A stretch of 5,728 bases of DNA from Scatosoma sp045632625. GTDB lineage: Bacteria; Bacillota; Clostridia; Christensenellales; Borkfalkiaceae. The stretch is taken from assembly GCA_045632625.1 (NCBI GenBank), contig JAZQWZ010000142.1:1-5728 (forward strand), read 5' to 3'. Below the pieces are notes generated by a model, which was not told where the DNA came from, did no database searches, and saw only the letters and a program-made list of their open reading frames with translations. How positions within the stretch are numbered: the stretch's first letter is position 1; the number at the start of each line of letters is the position of its first letter. Below, piece by piece: positions 1-5,327 of this stretch. The position numbers were made by a program, and so were the translations under genes.

Positions 1-1474
1 TGGAAGTGCTAAACGTAACATTATTGTTACCACTAACGGAATTCACATAATAACCATCCGACAGTTTCAAATAATATTGATTAGCTTTACCCGCATCTTC
101 AAACATTATTGTAATAGCCGAAGCTTTATCACCGATATTCAAATAACTATTACCAGTGCCAGCTCTACCCGTAATATATTTATTATCTTCCACACTCTTC
201 AAATAATAAGCTTTACCAATTTGAGGGAATGCGCTTGCCGCAGATTGTACAGTAATTACACCATTCTTTGTTATAGGTTCTGACGTTGCAGTCCCTACCG
301 TTGCCGTTATGGTTGCCGTCAAGGCAAGTTCAACACTATCCGCATCAGGCAATTTGGTAATCGTTACCTTAGAAGTTGCAACATCCAAAGTTGCATATTC
401 ATTCGCGGTCATTGACCAAGTTACCGTTACGCCTTCTTCTTCAGTAGTAGGCAACTGAATAACAGTACCTATTTTCTTAGCTGTTTCATCTACAACCAAC
501 GAATCCGCAACATTGTTTGCAAGGTTCTTCGCTTTTACTTCATTCGTAAGAGGGATTTTCTTATAGGTAAGCGTCATTGATTTAAGACGCACTTGGTTAG
601 CACCAGCAACGTCCAACCTAAGCTGTTGGTATTCCTCTCCATCAAAGTTTACGATGTAATCATTATACGAAGTAGACGTTATCGAAACATCTTGAATCAA
701 CGTCCAAGTATCACCATTGTCATTGAAACCATATACATTCAACGTATCCACTTTGTAACCAGCATTAAATTCAAGCCCCGTTGCAACACCGTCACATTTA
801 ATAATGGCATAACCATTATACGTACTACTCGAATAAATACGAAGTTCCGAAGTAAAATGGCAATCCGTCGTGTACATCGTTACATCATCAAGCTTATGTT
901 CTTCGTTATCAGCATATTGCGTACCAGCCGTATAGTTTGCAAACGTGTACGTTTTGGTTTTCTTTAAATATTCACCAACTTGTTCAAGCGTTGCTGTTCC
1001 TGCTAATATATTTTTTTCTGCCGTTTCCGCGATAGAAGAAGATTTCGCTTCCGTTTCGCATGCTACGCCATCAATCGTTGCAAATGCTTGTGCCGTTACT
1101 TCCGTTACGTAATCGGCGTAGGGAATGTTCAACAAAACAGTGTTCCAGCCGTAGCCTTGGTTAAGGCTTTCAGAACGCCACGTCGTTGCGGGCACGTCCG
1201 TCGTATGAGCTTTGCCTTCCGATGTAGTCAACGTAATTTTCGTGTATGCATTTTCTACTTTTGCACCTGCGGGTACGTCTACCTTAAAACGAAGACCGCT
1301 GTCTACGCCTTCCTTCGTCGGATCATCCAAACGAACAGACGTTGATGAAATTTCAAAGCCGTCCAACGTAGCCGCTGCGTCAGCCGTTACGTTCGCTGCG
1401 CCAAAACCGATGCAAAGAGATGCCGCGCATGCAAGCGTTGCAATACTAAACCATTTCATTTTCTTGTTTGCCAT
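1..1474 (-). CDS. Large secreted multi-domain surface protein, C-terminus missing (runs off the window edge)
   Basis: Open frame of 491 codons from ATG at 1474 with no stop before the window edge. Start choice is firm: AAGGAGG at 1489-1483 lies 8 bases upstream. The N-terminus is a classic Sec signal peptide: basic MANKKMK, a hydrophobic stretch from about residue 8 to 27, and probable signal peptidase I sites after A31 or A33. Residues 35-155 resemble a module common in clostridial secreted proteins, with a GLRF motif at 60-63 and a later Tyr-rich strand ending near SSSIAETA. Residues 176-306 look like a beta-sandwich discoidin/CBM-like module (YNGYAIIKCDG, LNVYGFNDNGDTWTLI, LRLDVAGANQVRLKSMTLTY). 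Residues 309-409 match the atrophied bacterial Ig-like pattern (LP..., V.VTWS, LTATITATVG). Residues 410-491 hold paired YYLK motifs and may begin a beta-trefoil-like or other binding module. No catalytic domain, LPXTG or dockerin is visible; these could lie in the missing part. The role is presumably extracellular adhesion or carbohydrate binding. Domain names are from memory of sequence patterns; the secreted, modular nature is the secure part. Confidence 0.88.
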   Translation of the reverse strand, partial: MANKKMKWFSIATLACAASLCIGFGAANVTADAAATLDGFEISSTSVRLDDPTKEGVDSGLRFKVDVPAGAKVENAYTKITLTTSEGKAHTTDVPATTWRSESLNQGYGWNTVLLNIPYADYVTEVTAQAFATIDGVACETEAKSSSIAETAEKNILAGTATLEQVGEYLKKTKTYTFANYTAGTQYADNEEHKLDDVTMYTTDCHFTSELRIYSSSTYNGYAIIKCDGVATGLEFNAGYKVDTLNVYGFNDNGDTWTLIQDVSITSTSYNDYIVNFDGEEYQQLRLDVAGANQVRLKSMTLTYKKIPLTNEVKAKNLANNVADSLVVDETAKKIGTVIQLPTTEEEGVTVTWSMTANEYATLDVATSKVTITKLPDADSVELALTATITATVGTATSEPITKNGVITVQSAASAFPQIGKAYYLKSVEDNKYITGRAGTGNSYLNIGDKASAITIMFEDAGKANQYYLKLSDGYYVNSVSGNNNVTFSTS

Positions 1475-1487
1475 GATTTTTTCCTCC

Positions 1488-1622
1488 TTAGTTACCATAA
1501 GTAGGGAAATAAGTCCCATTGTCGCCCGTTTCAGGGTCTACGAATTCTGCCGATTCCGTCAATACGTCTTGGAAATCGAGTTGCAGAATTTCTGCTTCCA
1601 TGCCTACGTAATCCTTTCTCAT
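1488..1622 (-). CDS. Small 44-residue protein of unknown function, coupled to the secreted protein
   Basis: A 44-codon frame starting MRKDYVGMEAEILQLDFQDV and ending FPTYGN. It has its own ribosome binding site (AGGAG at 1638-1634, about 11 bases before the ATG). Its TAA stop overlaps the AAGGAGG of the following secreted-protein gene, which starts 13 bases later, so translation of the two is probably coupled. The protein is acidic, has no signal peptide or membrane segment and no cysteine. Its pattern (start M-K/R-K-x-Y, then alternating hydrophobics, then a D-V-[LI]-T-x-S stretch) resembles a group of very short uncharacterised proteins in gut Clostridia, often with the form MKKEY..PE.E...F..EDVIT.S. 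That resemblance is from memory and is not a named family I can cite. It may be a leader peptide, a small export-linked partner, or simply a short cytoplasmic protein. The coding call rests on good start signals at both ends, dense packing and this similarity. Confidence 0.7.
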   Translation of the reverse strand: MRKDYVGMEAEILQLDFQDVLTESAEFVDPETGDNGTYFPTYGN

Positions 1623-1633
1623 GATTTTTATTT

Positions 1634-1638
1634 CTCCT
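1634..1638 (-). promoter_or_regulatory. Ribosome binding site of the 44-codon gene, abutting a possible masking stem
   Basis: AGGAG lies 11 bases before the ATG at 1622. The 10-base segment immediately before it (1648-1639, minus strand) can pair with 1669-1660, so the site sits at the foot of a possible hairpin. Confidence 0.7.
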
Positions 1639-1680
1639 ATAAAAGTTTTTTTGTCGAACAAACTTTTATCTAAAAAGTTT
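1639..1680 (-). promoter_or_regulatory. Leader with three mutually exclusive pairing segments
   Basis: Read on the minus strand, three segments occur in order: AAACTTTT (1680-1673), ATAAAAGTTT (1669-1660) and AAACTTTTAT (1648-1639). The middle one can pair with the first (8 pairs, 5-base loop) or with the third (10 perfect pairs, 11-base loop), but not with both. The second pairing ends with no spacer before AGGAG. This arrangement is typical of leaders that switch between two folds, but both stems are A/T-rich and weak, so a chance inverted repeat in an A/T-rich leader is possible. No known riboswitch core was recognised. Confidence 0.4.
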
Positions 1681-1696
1681 CCTTGGTAAATGTTTG

Positions 1697-1734
1697 TTTT
1701 CGCTTATAAAATAAGCGAAAAAGGGCATGCCCTT
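1697..1734 (-). promoter_or_regulatory. Two adjacent inverted repeats in the leader
   Basis: On the minus strand a 14-base palindrome (AAGGGCATGCCCTT, 1734-1721) is followed at once by an 11-pair hairpin TTTTCGCTTAT / ATAAGCGAAAA with a TTT loop (1721-1697). The T-run after the GC-rich palindrome is also the 5' arm of the second hairpin. The first could therefore act as a weak attenuator whose T-tract is sequestered by the second, or the pair could be mRNA-stabilising structures. The repeats are seen directly; the function is inference. Confidence 0.45.
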
Positions 1735-1767
1735 GCAAAAATTTCAGCAAAAACTTTAAATTCCTAC

Positions 1768-1795
1768 ATTATATATGATAACACAAAAAAAACAA
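1768..1795 (-). promoter_or_regulatory. Probable sigma-A-type promoter for the small gene and secreted protein
   Basis: A perfect -10 box TATAAT lies at 1773-1768 (minus strand), with a poor -35 candidate TTGTTT at 1795-1790 and 16 bases between them. The -35 overlaps the T-tract of the upstream operon's terminator. Transcription would start near 1761, giving a leader of about 139 bases before the ATG at 1622. It is the best promoter match in this gap. Confidence 0.5.
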
Positions 1796-1817
1796 TCCGT
1801 CTACTTTTTACGGACCG
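1785..1817 (-). terminator. Rho-independent terminator of the arg-epimerase-DUF1653 operon
   Basis: On the minus strand CGGTCCGT (1817-1810) pairs with ACGGATTG (1800-1793): 8 pairs including two G-T wobbles, with a 9-base loop. It is followed by eight T (1792-1785). It lies 24 bases beyond the DUF1653 stop codon. The plus strand also carries T-runs after the hairpin (1818-1831), so it could terminate both ways, although no plus-strand gene is seen. An A/T palindrome (1832-1845) sits right at the DUF1653 stop. Confidence 0.75.
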
Positions 1818-1841
1818 TTTTTTATTTTTTTATAAAATATT

Positions 1842-2051
1842 TTATATTTTCACAAATCTCGGCACTTTTTTACCGTCAATTTCCACCATTTCCGTCCACA
1901 TACTTGCAGGACGCACCCACAATTTGCCTTCGCCATACAACGCACGATATACCACCATTTCTTCGCAGGTTTCCGAATGATACGCTATATCTACCACTTG
2001 ATATTCTCCGCCCTTAAAATGACGGTATTTGCCTTTTTCAATCGTTTGCAT
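1842..2051 (-). CDS. DUF1653 family small protein
   Basis: A 69-residue protein starting MQTIEKGKYRHFKGGEYQVV. It shows the whole DUF1653 pattern: G-x-Y-x-H-F-K near residues 7-13, then V-x-x-I-A-x-H-S-E-T, V-V-Y-R-A-L-Y-G, L-W-V-R-P near 44-48, and a closing V-P-R-F. The length fits the family's compact single domain, so it looks intact. The biochemical function of DUF1653 is not established as far as I know. It has no signal peptide or membrane segment, so it should be cytoplasmic. The start codon lies inside the end of the epimerase-family gene in another frame (14-base overlap), which suggests translational coupling. It is the last gene before the terminator at 1817-1785. Confidence 0.9.
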   Translation of the reverse strand: MQTIEKGKYRHFKGGEYQVVDIAYHSETCEEMVVYRALYGEGKLWVRPASMWTEMVEIDGKKVPRFVKI

Positions 2052-2898
2052 ACGTAATTTCTCTCACAAGCGTTTTTTCTTCGCCTTGCGGTACGTTGTA
2101 CACCCCTGCCTTGTCGTAAATTTCTTGGGGAGCACTACCTGCCAAATCAGGCAAATTCGTCCAAGGCTCGATACAAATATATTTGCTATCCGCCGTAGCG
2201 CGCCAAATAAGCAGGTTTGCAAAACCGTCAAAGGTGAGCGTAGCCAGCGTTTTGCCGTCCGCCGTTTGCAACTGCGCCTTACGCGATTGTAAATCCTTGA
2301 AGATAAGCGTTCTGCCTTCCGCTAAATATTCCTTCGGTAATTTCAGGGCGGGTATATTTTCGCCGTAGCACACCTTTTCGCCTGTCAAAAATCCGTCGTC
2401 GTCATGGCTGCAATGGATAAGCGTTTCCCTGTTTTCAAACGCAATTTGATAGCCATCCACGTCGTTTTCAAGCGCAAAGGAATCGTGTCCGCCGCAAGCA
2501 AAAGGCAACGGTGCTTTACCGTCGTTTTTCACTGTATACGCGATTTTCAAGGTGCTTTCGATGAGTTCATACGTTACCTTAAACGTGAAATCAAACGGAT
2601 ACACGCTTTTCGTTTGCTCGTTGGCTTTGCATACGAACGTAATGGCGCTAGCCGAAATTTCTTCGGGAATAAAGGGCGTTTTCTTGACGAAACCGTGCGC
2701 AGGTATATCGTACGTTTTACCTGCTACCGTCATGCCGAAATGTCCGCAAACAGGGAAAAGCAGGGGCGCTGTATCTTTCCACGCTCCGTTTTCGTTTTGC
2801 CACGCGCGTTCCTTGCCGTGATATTTCACGCTCTTGATTTGCGCGCCAAACGCATCGATTTGCACCTGCAAAATACCGTTTTCAATACAATGCAACAT
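2038..2898 (-). CDS. Aldose 1-epimerase family protein (LacX-like)
   Basis: A 286-residue protein of the galactose mutarotase-like beta-sandwich superfamily, probably interconverting alpha and beta anomers of a hexose or hexose phosphate in the cytoplasm. Visible motifs: PLLFPVCG at 45-52, AHGF with H68, GGHDSF with H138, and IEPWTN with E244. The two histidines and the glutamate are the expected acid/base set of the family. The PLLFP...HGF and GGH.sF layout fits the LacX-like subgroup better than classical GalM. The GGHDSF motif carries D where GGHPAF is more usual. The ATG lies 10 bases after the argF stop, with AAAGG next to that stop as ribosome binding site, so it is cotranscribed with argF. 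No sugar operon surrounds it, so the natural substrate cannot be inferred from context. Confidence 0.88.
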   Translation of the reverse strand: MLHCIENGILQVQIDAFGAQIKSVKYHGKERAWQNENGAWKDTAPLLFPVCGHFGMTVAGKTYDIPAHGFVKKTPFIPEEISASAITFVCKANEQTKSVYPFDFTFKVTYELIESTLKIAYTVKNDGKAPLPFACGGHDSFALENDVDGYQIAFENRETLIHCSHDDDGFLTGEKVCYGENIPALKLPKEYLAEGRTLIFKDLQSRKAQLQTADGKTLATLTFDGFANLLIWRATADSKYICIEPWTNLPDLAGSAPQEIYDKAGVYNVPQGEEKTLVREITYAND

Positions 2899-2908
2899 AG
2901 TTTTTCCT

Positions 2909-3817
2909 TTATTTATGTTTACTTAAACACTTTACAAGCACTGCTTTTTGCACGTGCAGTCTGTTTTCCGCTTGGTCGAAAATTTCGTTTGCGTGCGCTT
3001 CAAACACCTCGCCCGTAATTTCTTCTTCACGATGTGCGGGCAAGCAATGCAACACCAACGCTTTTTTGTCGGCAACCGCCATTACGCCTGCATTGATTTG
3101 GTAGTTTTTGAAGATTTTTTTGCGTTCTTCTGCTTCCGCTTCCTGCCCCATAGACGCCCAAACGTCGGTGTAGAGTACGGTTGCCCCGCTTGCCGCTTCT
3201 TCCACACTTTCCGTGCAGGTGAATTTGCCGTTTTTCTTTGCCCATTCCATAATTTTCGCATCCGGCTCGTAGCCCTTGGGGCAAGCCACGGATACTTCCA
3301 TACCCATTTTAATACCGCCCACAATCAAGGAGTTGGTCATATTGTTGCCGTCGCCGATATAGCAAAGCTTATTGCCTTCCAAACCGCCGAAATATTCTCT
3401 AATGGTCATAAGGTCGGCAAGCACTTGGCAGGGGTGACAATAATCGGTCAAACCGTTGATAATGGGAATAGAACCGTATTTTGCCAAATCTTCCACTTCC
3501 TTTTGTTCAAAGGTACGGATCATAATGCCATCAAGATAGCGCGAAAGTACGCGCGCCGTATCCTGCACGGGCTCGCCTCTGCCGATTTGTAAATCGCGGG
3601 CGCTTAAAAACAGTGCACTGCCGCCCAAATCGTACATACCTACTTCAAAGGAAACGCGCGTACGCGTAGACGCTTTGGAAAAAATCATACCCAAGCGTTT
3701 ATTTTTGAGCAAAGGATGGTCAATGCCGTTTTTCTTTTCAAATTTCAGCTGGTCTGCCAAGTTCAAAATTTCGTTGATTTGTTTTTTAGAAAGGTCTTGT
3801 AATTTTAATAAATGCAT
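2909..3817 (-). CDS. argF: Ornithine carbamoyltransferase
   Basis: A 302-residue enzyme that makes citrulline from ornithine and carbamoyl phosphate in arginine biosynthesis (cytoplasmic, family normally a trimer). The carbamoyl-phosphate loop STRT is at 50-53 within FSKASTRTRVSFE, HPCQ at 128-131, DVWASMGQE (the ornithine-side SMG loop) at 218-226, and HCLPAHR at 257-263. Length and motif order are those of a complete enzyme. The ATG at 3817 directly follows the argD stop codon (bases 3820-3818) with no spacer. The ribosome binding site is weak (GGA inside the last argD codons), so translation probably depends on termination-reinitiation from argD. The biosynthetic rather than catabolic role is inferred from linkage to argB and argD; arcA and arcC are not seen. 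Confidence 0.96.
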   Translation of the reverse strand: MHLLKLQDLSKKQINEILNLADQLKFEKKNGIDHPLLKNKRLGMIFSKASTRTRVSFEVGMYDLGGSALFLSARDLQIGRGEPVQDTARVLSRYLDGIMIRTFEQKEVEDLAKYGSIPIINGLTDYCHPCQVLADLMTIREYFGGLEGNKLCYIGDGNNMTNSLIVGGIKMGMEVSVACPKGYEPDAKIMEWAKKNGKFTCTESVEEAASGATVLYTDVWASMGQEAEAEERKKIFKNYQINAGVMAVADKKALVLHCLPAHREEEITGEVFEAHANEIFDQAENRLHVQKAVLVKCLSKHK

Positions 3818-4981
3818 TTATTTTCCACACTCTTCTTTTAAGATTTTTATTGCTTTTTGTAATTGTTCCATAGGGATATTCAAGGCAGGCAGCAAACGAA
3901 CCTTGTGCTTGGCTTTAATCACCAAAACGCCTCTTTGCATACAAGCGGCAATCACTTCGCCTGCGTCCTTTTGCGTTTCAATACCCAGCATCAACCCCAT
4001 GCCCGACACGCTTTTTACGCCTTTCGCCTTTTGCAGTTCGCTGATGATATATGCACTCTTTTCCCTTACGCTTGTAAGCAGGTCTTCATCGATACGGTTT
4101 ATAATGGAAAGCGCACCTGCCGCCGCTACGGGATTACCGCCGAACGTAGAACCGTTTAACCCCGGCGTGAACAGCATTTCCGCTTTTTCGCCCAGCATGG
4201 TCGCACCGATGGGCAATCCGCCGCCCAAGCCCTTTGCCGTGGTTACTACGTCGGGCGTGATGCCGTACGCCATAAACGCATACAGTTCACCCGTTCTGCC
4301 GTTGCCTGTTTGCACTTCGTCGATGACAAGCAATAAATCGTTGTCCTTGGCAAGCCCTGCAACCTGTTGCACGTACTCTTTGTCAAGTGCCGTTACACCG
4401 CCTTCACCCTGTACGAGTTCCAGCATAATGCCGCAGCATTTATGCGTGTTCACAAGCGTTTGCATATCTCGTATGTCGTTGGGCTCGGCATGCACGAATC
4501 CCTGCGTCATAGGCGTGAAATGTTCGTGGAATACGTCCTGCCCCGTTGCCGAAAGCGTGGTGATCGTTCTGCCGTGAAAACTGTTTTTTAAGGTGATGAT
4601 TACGTTGTAATCCTTGCCTTTTGTCAGTTCGCCGTGCTTTCTTGCCGCTTTGATCGCGCACTCGTTGGCTTCCGCGCCCGAGTTAGAGAAAAACACCTTT
4701 TTCATACCTGTTCTTTCGCACAGTGTTTGCGCAAGCAAAGCGCACGGCGCGTTGTAATACAGGTTGGACGTGTGCTGAATGTTGTCCAGCTGCGCCATCA
4801 CTGCTTGTTTCCAAGCCCCATCCGCAATACCAAAGGTATTGACGGCAATGCCCGTGCCTAAATCGATGTATTCCTTGCCGTTTTCATCGTATACGAGCGA
4901 GCCGTTCCCCTTGACAAGGGAAAGCGGAAACCGCGCGTAGGTGTTGGCAACGTATTGTTTGTCTATTTGTTGAATGTTCAT
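3818..4981 (-). CDS. argD: Acetylornithine aminotransferase
   Basis: A 387-residue class III, PLP-dependent aminotransferase converting N-acetylglutamate semialdehyde plus glutamate to N-acetylornithine and 2-oxoglutarate. Motifs in order: NSGAEANECAIKAARK (100-115), FHGRTITTLSATGQ (136-148), the PLP-contact aspartate D221 in IDEVQTGNGRTG, the Schiff-base lysine K250 in TTAKGLGGGLPIGA, and GSTFGGNPVAA (277-287). ATG at 4981 is chosen because AGGA sits about 8 bases upstream and family homology begins here. An in-frame TTG at 5038 would add 19 residues (including THNRGISPTTGK) that do not look like the family. Its first part would also fall within the tandem repeat filling the gap. The gene is followed without spacer by argF. 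Upstream, a 360-base gap separates it from argB, so argD could have its own regulation. Confidence 0.95.
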   Translation of the reverse strand: MNIQQIDKQYVANTYARFPLSLVKGNGSLVYDENGKEYIDLGTGIAVNTFGIADGAWKQAVMAQLDNIQHTSNLYYNAPCALLAQTLCERTGMKKVFFSNSGAEANECAIKAARKHGELTKGKDYNVIITLKNSFHGRTITTLSATGQDVFHEHFTPMTQGFVHAEPNDIRDMQTLVNTHKCCGIMLELVQGEGGVTALDKEYVQQVAGLAKDNDLLLVIDEVQTGNGRTGELYAFMAYGITPDVVTTAKGLGGGLPIGATMLGEKAEMLFTPGLNGSTFGGNPVAAAGALSIINRIDEDLLTSVREKSAYIISELQKAKGVKSVSGMGLMLGIETQKDAGEVIAACMQRGVLVIKAKHKVRLLPALNIPMEQLQKAIKILKEECGK

Positions 4982-4988
4982 GGTTTTT

Positions 4989-5017
4989 CCTGTTGTGGGA
5001 CTTATGCCCCTGTTGTG
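4989..5017. repeat. Pair of 9-base direct repeats just upstream of argD
   Basis: CCTGTTGTG occurs at 4989-4997 and 5009-5017 on the plus strand, 20 bases apart. Between them lies GGGACTTATGCCCC, which can form a small stem. The copy nearer argD spans the bases just 5' of and partly within its AGGA ribosome binding site. Spacing of two helical turns could suit a DNA-binding protein, but it does not look like an ArgR box. Function unknown. Confidence 0.4.
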
Positions 5018-5048
5018 CGTTTCGCTTGTTACCAGCAAAAAAGTTTAC

Positions 5049-5173
5049 CGTTAAAACGGGTAGATGCGAGCAAGACAAGACAACCGCGGCTTTCCCGACG
5101 GGAGTTTACTTCGGCGTAAACGAGCAAGGGAAAACGCAAGGTTAACGCTGTATTGCGACGCATATACACGTTT
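5049..5173 (+). ncRNA. Candidate structured RNA element, copy 1
   Basis: Plus-strand fold: outer helix AAACG (5054-5058) with CGTTT (5169-5173); a GGTAG / TATA internal loop; helix ATGCG (5064-5068) with CGCAT (5159-5163); a central arm in which TTTCCC (5091-5096) pairs with GGGAAA (5128-5133), enclosing the conserved GACGGGA / GAGCAA internal loop and a six-pair apical stem GTTTAC / GTAAAC closed by TTCGGC; and a 3' hairpin CGCAA (5135-5139) with TTGCG (5153-5157). Each helix has a counterpart in copy 2 with a different sequence. No promoter was seen before it and no terminator after it, so it might instead be a DNA hairpin element or part of a longer transcript. I know no RNA class with this core. 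Confidence 0.45.
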
Positions 5174-5199
5174 CGTTTATTCCAAGCAGAATTGTGTAT

Positions 5200-5327
5200 C
5201 GTTAAAACGTGGTAGAGTGCGGCAGGTTACCGCAAACATCGGGTTGCCCCCGACGGGAATTTACAAGTAGTAAATGAGCAAGGGTGCGTTCCGATTTTGC
5301 GGATAAGATGCCGTGCTATACACGTTT
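5200..5327 (+). ncRNA. Candidate structured RNA element, copy 2
   Basis: Plus-strand fold: outer helix AAACGTG (5205-5211) with CACGTTT (5321-5327); helix AGTGCGGC (5216-5223) with GCCGTGCT (5310-5317), eight pairs including two G-U; central arm CCC (5249-5251) with GGG (5282-5284) around GACGGGA / GAGCAA; apical stem ATTTAC / GTAAAT with loop AAGTA; 3' hairpin TCCG (5290-5293) with CGGA (5300-5303). A further small stem GCAA (5232-5235) with TTGC (5244-5247) is possible. The two G-U pairs would be A-C mismatches on the other strand, which favours a plus-strand RNA, antisense to the arg operon. An alternative hairpin TGCGG / CCGCA (5218-5222 with 5230-5234) competes with the second helix. Confidence 0.45.

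Noticed and set aside
1400..1474. Lipoprotein signal (cysteines at residues 16 and 21)
   Set aside because: The residues before each cysteine do not fit a lipobox (TLAC and ASLC), whereas A-x-A-type signal peptidase I sites follow at 31-33.
593..1673. Plus-strand open frames antisense to the secreted protein gene
   Set aside because: The minus strand has an uninterrupted 491-codon frame with signal peptide and perfect ribosome binding site; the plus frames have neither.
2404..3592. Plus-strand open frames of 204 and 214 codons
   Set aside because: They are antisense to the epimerase-family gene and argF and overlap each other. Composition is typical of reverse-strand shadows and no start signals were seen.
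3675..4577. Plus-strand open frame of 300 codons
   Set aside because: It lies antisense to argD and the start of argF, which carry full sets of enzyme motifs. The translation is low-complexity Ser/Pro/Phe-rich, with no ribosome binding site or recognisable motif.
4982..5038. TTG start giving argD a 19-residue extension
   Set aside because: The added residues do not fit the aminotransferase family, there is no good ribosome binding site before TTG, and the first part of the extension lies in repeat DNA. The ATG at 4981 has AGGA at suitable spacing.
5064..5270. 68-codon plus-strand frame in the argB-argD gap
   Set aside because: It crosses from one repeat unit to the next, has no ribosome binding site, and the between-copy changes preserve base pairing rather than codons.
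5200..5275. tRNA-like stretch (GTGGTAGAGTGC resembles a D-arm)
   Set aside because: There is no T-arm consensus, no acceptor stem and no cloverleaf of proper size. The same block occurs in the other repeat unit without tRNA features.
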